Source of the DNA: Winogradskya humida
GTDB taxonomy: Bacteria > Actinomycetota > Actinomycetes > Mycobacteriales > Micromonosporaceae
NCBI RefSeq assembly: GCF_016862215.1
Contig: NZ_BOMN01000025.1
Location: 1 to 56,568, forward strand
Direction of reading: 5' to 3'
Length of the DNA stretch: 56,568 bases
The translations under genes were made by a program, and so were the position numbers. The notes beneath the pieces are model-generated. The model did no database searches and had not been told where the DNA came from. It saw only the letters and a program-made list of their open reading frames with translations. Every line of letters starts with the position of its first letter. Position 1 is the first letter of the stretch. Below are positions 49,730 to 56,568 of the stretch, one piece after another.

Positions 49730-51139
49730 CTACTTGTTGTGATGCACAGGCGCCCGGAAGGCCCGCCCGGCGGCGGCCCCGATGCTGGCGCAAACGCCGA
49801 CCACGGCTGCGGCGACCAGGGCGACCTGCCACGGCACCGGCCCGATGTCCGCCATTTGCCCGTCTCCCAGCGGCCCGCCCGACAGCCATGAGACCACCCC
49901 GAGCACCAGGCCCGCCACGGGGCCGGCGATGACGGCGGAGGTGAGCACGAGGGGCCAGGGCGGCTCGACCGGCGGCAGGTCGCCGTTGGGGTGGCGGCCG
50001 TCGACCAGGTGGCCGTCGACCACGTGGTGGATTGTCATCAGGCGGCGGGTGAGCAGCCAGCCGGCAGCCATGGCGGCGAGCACGGGCACGGCGAGCAGCA
50101 GGGCACCGCTGGCGCCCATGGGTCCGGCGGGCAGGCCGGCCAGCAGGGGCAGCGTCGGGAGGACCGGGCCGACGGTGAGCTCGGTCAGGCGTACGGCGGA
50201 ATCGGCTCCCAGAGAGAAGCCCGGGCCCAGCAGGTAGGCGGCCGCCCAGACCGCGGCATTGGCGCCGTAGGCGAGGCTGACCAGAGTGATTCCGGCCTGG
50301 CCCGCGGCGCCGGTCCGGTAGGCGGCGATCATCTCCGCGGCCTGCTTGCCGCCGACCGCGACCGAGAGGCCGGCGAAGATGGCTCCCGCAGCGAGGATGA
50401 ACATCGCGGCGACGACACCGGTGCGCAGTCCGTGCCGTAGCGGCTGGGGGATGCGCCGGGCGATGACGACGAGGGCTTCGGTGCTGCGCAGCGAGCCGAT
50501 CAGCGAAAAGAGCAGGCCGGCGAGGAAAAAGTGGATCCCGGCCCGGGTGGGTGTGACGTCGGTGCCGCGGCCGTCGACCGCGAGGGCCGCGAGCAGGCCG
50601 ATGATCCCGTAGATGAGCCCGATGGTGACCGCGACGAGCAACGCGGCCCGAATGGAGCCGCTGCGGCGGGCCCCGATCGCCCGGGTGACGTGCAGGCCGG
50701 CGCGGTTGAGGCGCCAGCCCACCAGCAGGGTCAGGAGCAGCGGCGCGAGCCCGAGCGAGCCGATCGAGGTGCCGATCGGGACGCCGTGGCCGAGCAGCCA
50801 CCCGGCCAGCCCCGCGTGCATGGCGCCGCCGAGACCGCCCTGTCCCTCGAGCGTGCGTGCCAGGCCGATGACCGCGGCGACCGGGACGTACGAGAGGAAT
50901 GCCGCCCAGATGGTCGCGAAGGCCGCCGCGACCGGTAGTGGGGCACGGCTGCGGGACGCGCCCGGCTGGCGCTGGCGGGGAAGCTTGACCGTCTCCCGGT
51001 TGTCGGTGACGCGGACGGTGGGTTGTTCGGTGAGGACGGGGACCGTGTCCCGGACAAGGTCGAACTCGGCCTCGGCGGCCTCGGACGGGTCCCCCGAGCC
51101 GGCGGATCGACCGGTGGGGCGGTCGGGTGTTGTCGGCAT
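49730..51139 (-). CDS. DUF6350 family polytopic membrane protein
   Basis: A 469-residue membrane protein with a hydrophilic N-terminus of about 65 residues and some 10 hydrophobic segments. It matches the actinobacterial family found between purN/purH and sucCD, consistent with its place here; the family has been called cell-division-related, but the function is not settled. The ATG at 51139 begins MPTTPDRPTGRSAG. It is separated from sucD by a terminator, so it probably has its own promoter. Confidence 0.8.
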   Translation of the reverse strand: MPTTPDRPTGRSAGSGDPSEAAEAEFDLVRDTVPVLTEQPTVRVTDNRETVKLPRQRQPGASRSRAPLPVAAAFATIWAAFLSYVPVAAVIGLARTLEGQGGLGGAMHAGLAGWLLGHGVPIGTSIGSLGLAPLLLTLLVGWRLNRAGLHVTRAIGARRSGSIRAALLVAVTIGLIYGIIGLLAALAVDGRGTDVTPTRAGIHFFLAGLLFSLIGSLRSTEALVVIARRIPQPLRHGLRTGVVAAMFILAAGAIFAGLSVAVGGKQAAEMIAAYRTGAAGQAGITLVSLAYGANAAVWAAAYLLGPGFSLGADSAVRLTELTVGPVLPTLPLLAGLPAGPMGASGALLLAVPVLAAMAAGWLLTRRLMTIHHVVDGHLVDGRHPNGDLPPVEPPWPLVLTSAVIAGPVAGLVLGVVSWLSGGPLGDGQMADIGPVPWQVALVAAAVVGVCASIGAAAGRAFRAPVHHNK

Positions 51140-51245
51140 CGCCGCCTACTTTTCCACGCCGGACGGCCCTCGGCGACGCAGAAACGGCGAGTCGTCGTCA
51201 CCGGTTCGCTCCGCGGCCTTCAGGAAACGCCACAGAAACGACGAC

Positions 51246-51284
51246 GCGCCGCCCACCGGACGTGACTGGTCCGGGCGGCGGCGC
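51246..51284 (-). terminator. sucD: terminator after sucD
   Basis: A long stem, GCGCCGCCCACCGGAC (51246-51261) with GTCCGGGCGGCGGCGC (51269-51284), with a two-base internal mismatch and a seven-base loop, 20 bases after the sucD stop. No clear T tract. Confidence 0.6.
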
Positions 51285-51303
51285 GCCTTCTGGCGTACGA
51301 AAA

Positions 51304-52185
51304 TCAGCTCATGACCTCGCGCATCAGCCGCGCGGTCTCGCTCGGGGTCTTGCCGACCTTGACGCCTGCGGCCTCGAGGGCCTCCTTCTTGGCGTCCGCC
51401 GTGCCGGCCGAACCGGAGATGATCGCGCCGGCGTGGCCCATGGTCTTTCCGGGCGGGGCGGTGAAGCCGGCGATGTAGCCGACGACGGGCTTGGTGACGT
51501 ACGACTTGATGAAGTCGGCGGCGCGCTCCTCGGCGTCGCCGCCGATCTCGCCGATCATCACGATCGCGTCGGTGTCGGGGTCGTCCTGGAACGCCCGGAG
51601 CGCATCGATGTGCGTGGTGCCGATGATCGGGTCGCCGCCGATGCCGACCGCGGTCGAGAAGCCGAAGTCGCGCAGCTCGTACATGAGCTGGTAGGTCAGC
51701 GTGCCGCTCTTGCTGACCAGGCCGATGCGGCCGGCCGGGGTGATGTCGGCGGGGATGATGCCGGCGTTGGAGGCGCCGGGCGACGCGATGCCGGGGCAGT
51801 TCGGGCCGATGATCCGGGTCTTCTCACCCTGCGCGATGTTGTGCGCCCAGAACGCGGCGGAGTCCTGGACCGGCACGCCCTCGGTGATGACCACGGCGAG
51901 CGGGATCTCGGCGTCGATGGCCTCGAGCACGGCGGCCTTGGTGAACGCCGGCGGCACGAAGATGACCGACACGTCGGCGCCGGTCTCCTTGATCGCCTCG
52001 GCGACGGAGGCGAAGACCGGGAGCGCCGTGCCGTCGAAGTCGACGGTCGTGCCCGCCTTGCGCGGGTTGACACCGCCGACGACGTTGGTGCCCGCGGCGA
52101 GCATCCGGCGGGTGTGCTTGGAACCCTCGGAGCCGGTCATGCCCTGGACGATGACCTTGGAGTCCTTGGTGAGCCAGATAGCCAT
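51304..52185 (-). CDS. sucD: succinyl-CoA synthetase alpha subunit
   Basis: A 293-residue alpha subunit. The CoA-binding domain shows [17 protein letters not shown], the ligase segment has [11 protein letters not shown] and KSGTLTYQL, and the active His that is phosphorylated lies in [10 protein letters not shown] near 246. With SucC it makes ATP or GTP and succinate from succinyl-CoA. ATG 52185 lies four bases after sucC. Confidence 0.97.
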   Translation of the reverse strand: MAIWLTKDSKVIVQGMTGSEGSKHTRRMLAAGTNVVGGVNPRKAGTTVDFDGTALPVFASVAEAIKETGADVSVIFVPPAFTKAAVLEAIDAEIPLAVVITEGVPVQDSAAFWAHNIAQGEKTRIIGPNCPGIASPGASNAGIIPADITPAGRIGLVSKSGTLTYQLMYELRDFGFSTAVGIGGDPIIGTTHIDALRAFQDDPDTDAIVMIGEIGGDAEERAADFIKSYVTKPVVGYIAGFTAPPGKTMGHAGAIISGSAGTADAKKEALEAAGVKVGKTPSETARLMREVMS

Positions 52186-52189
52186 GTCG

Positions 52190-53368
52190 TCACTTCCCCG
52201 CAGCTGCGAGCTCGGCGGCGCGCTCGGCCGCACCGTCCATCGTGTCCACCCGCTCGACGAGCGGGTTCTTCGCCTCGTCCAGGATCGCCCGGCCGGCCTC
52301 GGCGTTGTTGCCGTCGAGGCGGACCACGAGCGGCTTGGTGACGGTCTCGCCGCGGTCACCCAGCAGCGCGAGCGCCTGGATGATGCCGTTGGCGACCTCA
52401 TCACACGCGGTGATGCCACCGAAGACGTTCACGAACACCGACTTCACGGCGGGGTCGGAGAGCACGACCTCGAGCCCGTTGGCCATCACGGCCGCGCTGG
52501 CGCCGCCGCCGATGTCGAGGAAGTTGGCGGGCTTGACGCCGCCGTGCTTCTCACCGGCATACGCGACCACGTCGAGCGTCGACATGACCAGGCCCGCGCC
52601 GTTGCCGATGATCCCGACCTCGCCGTCGAGCTTCACGTAGTTGAGGTTCTTGGCCTTGGCGGCCTGCTCCAGCGGGTCGACCGCGGACTGGTCGACCAGC
52701 GCCTCGTGGTCGGGGTGCCGGAACCCTGCGTTCTCGTCGAGGGTGATCTTCGCGTCGAGCAGCAGCACCCGGCCGTCGCCGACCTTGGCGAGCGGGTTGA
52801 CCTCGACCAGCGTCGCGTCCTCGGCGACGAACGCCTGCCAGAGCTTCACCGCGATGTCGGTGATCTGCTCGGCGACCTCGGCGGGGAACTGCGCCGCGGC
52901 GACGATCTCGCGGGCCTTGGCCTCGGTGACGCCCTCGTTGGCGTCGATCGTGATCTTCGCGACCTTGTCGGGCTGCTCCTCGGCGACCGTCTCGATCTCC
53001 ATACCGCCGGCGACGCTGGCGATGCAGAGGAAGGTGCGGTTGGAGCGGTCCAGCAAGTAGGAGAAGTAGAACTCGTCCTTGATGTCCGCGGTCTCGGCCA
53101 GCATCACCTTGTGCACGGTGTGGCCCTTGATGTCCATCCCGAGGATGTCGGTCGCGCGGGCCTCGGCCTCATCGGCATCCGCCGCCAGCTTCACGCCGCC
53201 GGCCTTACCGCGGCCACCGACCTTCACCTGCGCCTTGACCACGACCCGTCCGCCAAGTCGCTCGGCGATCGCACGGGCCTCCTGCGGGGTCTCGGCGACC
53301 CCGCCGCCCAGCACGGGCAAGCCGTGCCGTTCAAACAGGTCGCGCCCCTGATACTCGAACAGGTCCAC
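52190..53368 (-). CDS. sucC: succinyl-CoA synthetase beta subunit
   Basis: A 392-residue ATP-grasp subunit: [20 protein letters not shown] at the start, [20 protein letters not shown] (nucleotide site), [11 protein letters not shown], and [18 protein letters not shown] with the C-terminal CoA-ligase fold. The ATG at 53368 is preceded by GGAG (AAAGGAGACACG). First gene of the sucCD operon. Confidence 0.97.
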   Translation of the reverse strand: MDLFEYQGRDLFERHGLPVLGGGVAETPQEARAIAERLGGRVVVKAQVKVGGRGKAGGVKLAADADEAEARATDILGMDIKGHTVHKVMLAETADIKDEFYFSYLLDRSNRTFLCIASVAGGMEIETVAEEQPDKVAKITIDANEGVTEAKAREIVAAAQFPAEVAEQITDIAVKLWQAFVAEDATLVEVNPLAKVGDGRVLLLDAKITLDENAGFRHPDHEALVDQSAVDPLEQAAKAKNLNYVKLDGEVGIIGNGAGLVMSTLDVVAYAGEKHGGVKPANFLDIGGGASAAVMANGLEVVLSDPAVKSVFVNVFGGITACDEVANGIIQALALLGDRGETVTKPLVVRLDGNNAEAGRAILDEAKNPLVERVDTMDGAAERAAELAAAGK

Positions 53369-53868
53369 GTGTCTCCTTTCGCTCGCGACGCCTACCCGGT
53401 AAACCGCGTACCCGCGTCCCGACCTGTGTCCGCGGCGCGTCGTTGCGTCGCCGCCAGCGTGAGAGATTTGTCAGCCCCAGGGTGATTCTGAGACCTCGAT
53501 TCGCAGCCTAGCCACACCGCCGGTCACGGAACGCCCGCGGGTGCGAGCTGTGCAAGACCACACAACCTTTGTTAAGTACGCCCGGCGCCTCCCTCAACCG
53601 CATCAGCCCCGAACCCCGCCTCCGGCGGCTCGCGCGACCCGGGCATCTGCCCACTTCAGGCCGTACCCAACTGCCGGGTGAAGGTCTTTGGTCGCCCTTG
53701 CCCCGCACCCGATCCTCCTCGCCCCGCGACCCCGCGCGCCCCGCCGTTCGCGTTTGGCGGAAGAAGCCCCGTAACCCCCGTCTGGAGGCGTCGTTGAGTG
53801 TGATGTCAACGCGCTGAGCGCGGGGGCGGAAAGCGGCCGATGCCCTGTCGGTCGAGGGGTGGCGGCGG
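53369..53868. other. sucC upstream region, no gene seen
   Basis: About 500 bases without a gene I can support. On the minus strand, TAGGCT (53510-53505) is a possible -10 element for sucCD. Short open frames on both strands here have arginine- and proline-rich random composition and no ribosome site. Confidence 0.4.
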
Positions 53869-53881
53869 GGCATCGTGCATA

Positions 53882-53918
53882 GAGAGGCCGGACGTGTGAG
53901 GGGTGCGTCCGGCCTCTC
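53882..53918. terminator. strong hairpin downstream of the B12-binding protein gene
   Basis: GAGAGGCCGGACG (53882-53894) and CGTCCGGCCTCTC (53906-53918) form a perfect 13-bp stem with an 11-base loop, about 50 bases after the stop of the leftward gene. It most likely ends that transcript. Confidence 0.65.
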
Positions 53919-53968
53919 CCTTAACTCTTCGCAGTTAAATGGTTACTAATTCGCGGCGCCCGCCCTAT

Positions 53969-54373
53969 TCAGGCAACCGGCGTCGCGACATTGGCGCGTA
54001 CCCATTCGATGATGGAAGCCGTCGTCGCACCCGGGGTGAATATCCGGGCAACGCCGAGTTTTTCGAGCTCCGCGATGTCCTCGGGCGGAATGATGCCGCC
54101 GCCGAATACCACGATGTCGGCCGCATCACGCTCGGCGAGCAGTTCGAGCAGCCGCCGGAACAGCGTCATGTGCGCCCCGGACAACACCGACAGCCCGATG
54201 GCATCGGCGTCCTCCTGCAGCGCGGTCTCCACGATCTGCTCGGGCGTCTGGTGCAGACCGGTGTAGACGACCTCCATGCCGGCGTCACGCAGGGCCCGCG
54301 CCACCACTTTGACGCCCCTGTCATGCCCGTCGAGCCCAGGCTTGGCGACCACAACCCTGATCCGTGCTTCCAT
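53969..54373 (-). CDS. stand-alone cobalamin (B12)-binding domain protein
   Basis: A 134-residue B12-binding Rossmann-like domain. The base-off/His-on motif is GLDGHDRG (DxHxxG, His 17), with [11 protein letters not shown] and [13 protein letters not shown] completing the signature. It resembles the C-terminal domain of methylmalonyl-CoA mutase ([24 protein letters not shown]) and the glutamate mutase S subunit. No partner mutase large subunit is adjacent, so it may serve a mutase encoded elsewhere. ATG 54373 with GAAGGGG upstream. Confidence 0.92.
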   Translation of the reverse strand: MEARIRVVVAKPGLDGHDRGVKVVARALRDAGMEVVYTGLHQTPEQIVETALQEDADAIGLSVLSGAHMTLFRRLLELLAERDAADIVVFGGGIIPPEDIAELEKLGVARIFTPGATTASIIEWVRANVATPVA

Positions 54374-54813
54374 CTGCGACCCCTTCGGCGCGTGTCGACC
54401 CCAGCCCGTCGACCCAGAGCTATGACACGACCTTAACGAACGCTAACCCTCCCGCGGTGAACCTTCGAGCCCGCGGCCGCGTACTACTCCGCGGAACAAC
54501 ACCGCCCCGACGCCCATCCGCAAGCACCGTCAACCGTATTTCACGTCACATTACTTTGTGCGCCGCGCATAGTTACGGAGCGCTAACCGCCTCGCTAACC
54601 CGAAAAGCTGACCAACTCGGACATTGTCCAACGAATACCCAGAGGGAACTGTCAGAGAATTGGCGCTGCGACTTGTGACCGGCGTTGCGTTTGGTTACCG
54701 TGGCTCCCGGCTGCCAACTGGTTTACTCCGGTCCGGTTGCCCGGCAAACCACCGTTCATCAGTTGTTCCCGACGGTGGGACCGCCGCTCTTTGCCATCGA
54801 CGGAGGGTTGTTC
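54374..54813. promoter_or_regulatory. 440-base divergent regulatory region with three CGCTAACC elements and a promoter
   Basis: CGCTAACC occurs at 54441-54448, 54581-54588 and 54593-54600. A sigma-70-like promoter for the M23 gene can be read as TTGTGA (54673-54678), a 17-base spacer and TACCGT (54696-54701), leaving a leader of about 105 bases. The region is richer in A+T than its surroundings. I do not find the c-di-AMP riboswitch often placed before such genes. Confidence 0.45.
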
Positions 54814-55551
54814 GTGCGTCAGCGCTTGTCGTCTGAGCCCGACCGCTATCGCGGCCGTCGTCGCGTTCCTACCCCGCCGCGCAGTCGTTATGCGGCGGTT
54901 GTCACTTCTGCCTTCGTCGGCGCGGGTGTGGTTGCCCTCGGCGCCGCGACCCAGCTGCCGGATGCCAAGGCGGTCAACCCGGAGGTCCTGAAGAACCTCC
55001 AGGCAGCCGCAGGCGTGCAGGACGCCCTCGCCGACCGCACCACGGACAGCGGCGACCGCGCCTCCCGAGGCGACGAACGCGGCTCCGACGACGCGGCCCT
55101 CTCGCAGGAAGCCCTGGAGAAGGACCCCTGGGTCCTCCCCCTCGAGGACTACACGTTCACCGCCCCCTACGGCATGCGCTTCGGCGTCCTCCACGAGGGC
55201 ATCGACCTCGCAGCCCCCGAAGGCACCCCCTTCAAGGCGGTCCACGGCGGCACGGTCAAGCAGGCGGGCTACAACGGCGGCTTCGGCTACTCGGTCACCG
55301 TCCAGCTCGACGACGGCTCCCAGATGATCTACGGCCACGCCCGCCGCGTCCTCGTCAAGGTCGGCGACAAAGTCAACGCCGGCCAGATCATCGGCGAGGT
55401 CGGCAACACCGGCCACTCCTTCGGCACCCACCTCCACCTGGGCATCTACGTCAACGGCAACACCACGGACCCGGTCCCCTACCTCCGAGCCCACGGCGTA
55501 GACATCAAGCTGAAGATCGAGTCGGTATACGGCTCCCTCGCAGCCTCCTGA
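54814..55551 (+). CDS. M23 family peptidoglycan endopeptidase-like protein
   Basis: A 245-residue exported protein: a basic N-terminus (RYRGRRRVPTPPRSRY), a signal-anchor segment (AAVVTSAFVGAGVVALGAAT), a charged helical linker, and a LytM domain. The zinc ligands are HEGIDLAAPEG (His and Asp, about 127-131), YGHARR and THLHLGIYVNG (HxH). It should cut peptidoglycan crosslinks or act as an activator. The start GTG 54814 is supported by GGAGGG seven bases ahead; upstream frame positions give a non-signal-like N-terminus. Confidence 0.92.
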   Translation: MRQRLSSEPDRYRGRRRVPTPPRSRYAAVVTSAFVGAGVVALGAATQLPDAKAVNPEVLKNLQAAAGVQDALADRTTDSGDRASRGDERGSDDAALSQEALEKDPWVLPLEDYTFTAPYGMRFGVLHEGIDLAAPEGTPFKAVHGGTVKQAGYNGGFGYSVTVQLDDGSQMIYGHARRVLVKVGDKVNAGQIIGEVGNTGHSFGTHLHLGIYVNGNTTDPVPYLRAHGVDIKLKIESVYGSLAAS

Positions 55552-55871
55552 CCCCTTCGCCACAAACGCAGCCAGCGCCCAGACCCGCGCGGCCGCCACC
55601 CCTCTCTCCCAGCGCTCCCGTACTCTGAGCCCTGACCCCCGCTGCCACGCCTTGTGATGGCACGGCCCCCTGAGCCCCGCGCGCTATTGAGCGCCCAAGC
55701 TCAGCCCCCGCGGACCCGCAATGCTCTGGTAGACGGTCCCCAAGCCTCGCTCCGCCCCCTGAACCATCCGTGGTCCCGATCCCCGCCGCCACCTCACCAC
55801 AAGGCCCCACCACAGCCGTGGCAGCCCAGGCGCGAGGCTCGGGCCAATCGCGCCCAGGCCCCCACACGATC
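55552..55871. other. intergenic region after the M23 gene, no gene seen
   Basis: Pro/Ala/Ser-biased random-looking sequence with an early, degenerate copy of the 54-bp repeat near 55820-55865. No terminator, promoter or coding frame is convincing. Confidence 0.4.
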
Positions 55872-56039
55872 GCGGCCGCCTAGGCGCGAAGTTCCGGCCG
55901 ATCGCACCCAAGCACACACACAATCGTGGCCGCCTAGGCGTGAAGTTCCGGCCGATCGCGCCCAAGCCCCCACATGATCGCGGCCGCCTAGGCGCGAAGT
56001 TCCGGCCGATCGCGCCCAAGCCCACATACGATCGCGGCC
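55872..56039. repeat. 54-bp tandem repeat, three full units and a partial
   Basis: Units starting GCGGCCGCCTAGGCG or near forms lie at 55872, 55926 and 55980, and a fourth breaks off after 56034, an exact 54-bp period. Each contains GCCGCCTAGGCG, GAAGTTCCGG and CGATCG. Because 54 is a multiple of three, frames on both strands stay open (for example an 18-residue unit GLGAIGRNFAPRRPRSCG on the minus strand), but no start signal supports a gene. Confidence 0.95.
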
Positions 56040-56263
56040 TCGCTCGCGTCGCCAGGGACACGGACAGCGGCCCGGGGCGCGGACCCAGCTCATTCCCAGG
56101 ACGCCGCTCTACCTCAAGCCCATGCCTCGTGCGGTCATCCAGGCTGAGCGCAACCCAACGGCAACCGGGGCGGTAGCAAGCACCGCCAGCGCCTCAGGGC
56201 CTCGCTGAACGGTGCCGACAGGCAGGTGTCGGACCGGACGTCGAGGCCTGAAGGGTTGGTACA

Positions 56264-56568
56264 TCGTGCAGCACCGAGCCCCGCGACACGCAGGTGGTCG
56301 CCACCGCAGGACGGAACCGCTGCACAGCCACCGCGCCCCGAGCGAACCCCTGGCCGAGAAGGGCCGCTACGCGATGGCCGCCGCCCTGGTAGCAGGCGTG
56401 AGCGTGTCCGGCGTAGCACTCGCCGGTGAGAGCGCGACCCCGGCCGGCGCCACAAGCCGCACCCCAAGCATCGCCCTCAGCCCGGCCACCACCAGCCCGG
56501 CCACCACCAGCCCCGCCGCCCTCAATCCAGCAGCCCTCAGCCCAGCAGCCCTCAGCCCAGCAGCCCTC
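56264..56568 (+). CDS. secreted protein, 5' part only (cut by window edge)
   Basis: From GTG 56264 a frame of 101 codons runs off the window. It starts with a His/Arg-rich stretch (QHRAPRHAGGRHRRTEP), then GRYAMAAALVAGVSVSGVALAGE, a typical export signal, and then an Ala/Pro/Ser/Thr-rich region ending in ALSPAAL repeats. Actinobacterial cell-wall hydrolases often begin this way, and an M23 gene lies upstream, but no catalytic domain is seen here. GAAGGG lies about ten bases ahead of the start. Confidence 0.6.

Noticed and set aside
53569..53817. A small plus-strand gene in the sucC upstream region
   Set aside because: Arg/Pro-rich composition, no ribosome site, no domain.
54374..54813. A c-di-AMP (ydaO-type) riboswitch before the M23 gene
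   Set aside because: This is a common position for it in actinobacteria, but I could not find its conserved GGTGAA-type core or pairing pattern.
55684..56061. A minus-strand protein with 18-residue repeats
   Set aside because: It is open only because the DNA repeat is 54 bp; no start signal, and the plus strand is equally open.
1..56568. CRISPR arrays, tRNA or rRNA genes, insertion sequences, prophage genes
   Set aside because: None found: the tandem arrays have no unique spacers, and no transposase, integrase or RNA-gene signature was recognised.

Overview
This window looks like chromosomal DNA from a high-GC actinomycete, most likely a Micromonosporaceae/Actinoplanes-type organism. That placement is an inference from four things: strong GC3 bias, many GTG starts, 1-8 bp start/stop overlaps, and the local gene order mazG / SurA-like lipoprotein / mfd together with icd / mdh / purHN / DUF6350 / sucDC. 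There is no transposase, integrase, rRNA, tRNA or CRISPR array that I can see.

Layout. (1) 1-7.9 kb, minus strand: a truncated alpha/beta-hydrolase, a DUF885 HExxxxH peptidase-like protein, MazG, a SurA-N-like lipoprotein and the transcription-repair coupling factor Mfd. (2) 8.0-16.4 kb: an orphan HypX/HoxX-type CO-ligand synthase, then a CslA-GlxA-GH6 set (cellulose-synthase-like glycosyltransferase, copper-radical oxidase, endoglucanase-like hydrolase), meeting a convergent secreted bacterial lysyl oxidase. (3) 16.6-24.6 kb: PEP carboxylase, an orphan GvpU-like protein, and a four-gene ABC operon (ATPase-permease-ATPase-permease) whose last member is an FxsB-like radical SAM/SPASM peptide maturase, apparently coupled through an unusual CTGA overlap. 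(4) 24.7-37.4 kb: an exopolysaccharide locus with a sulfation theme: APS kinase carrying a degenerate ATP-sulfurylase-like half, Wzz/BY-kinase-like protein with a broken P-loop, Wzy-like polymerase, APH-fold protein, sulfotransferase, Wzx-like flippase, methyltransferase, GH26-like lipoprotein, divergent WecG/TagA glycosyltransferase, a second sulfotransferase and a GT2. (5) 37.5-39.4 kb: DeoR-type regulator plus galT. (6) 39.4-56.6 kb: mostly central metabolism (icd, mdh, purH, purN, sucC, sucD) with PhoD, an MBL hydrolase, a pentapeptide-repeat protein, small membrane proteins, a B12-binding protein, an M23 peptidase and the start of another secreted protein.

How the parts could work together. 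APS kinase would supply PAPS to the two sulfotransferases, which would decorate a Wzx/Wzy-type polymer; this is inference from co-localisation. CslA/GlxA/GH6 matches the known actinomycete machinery for a surface glycan at hyphal tips, and the adjoining lysyl oxidase adds a second secreted copper oxidase. The TCA enzymes cluster within 13 kb.

The most interesting non-gene signals are: a dyad upstream of icd that fits the corynebacterial AcnR operator as I remember it; two consensus DnaA boxes 17 bp apart between phoD and an MBL gene; three consecutive small hairpins ahead of hypX; an orphan near-perfect operator palindrome; a decayed secreted-protein gene; and a series of 15-, 17-, 18- and 54-bp minisatellites, which in this window lie almost entirely in intergenic DNA to the right of 39.9 kb.
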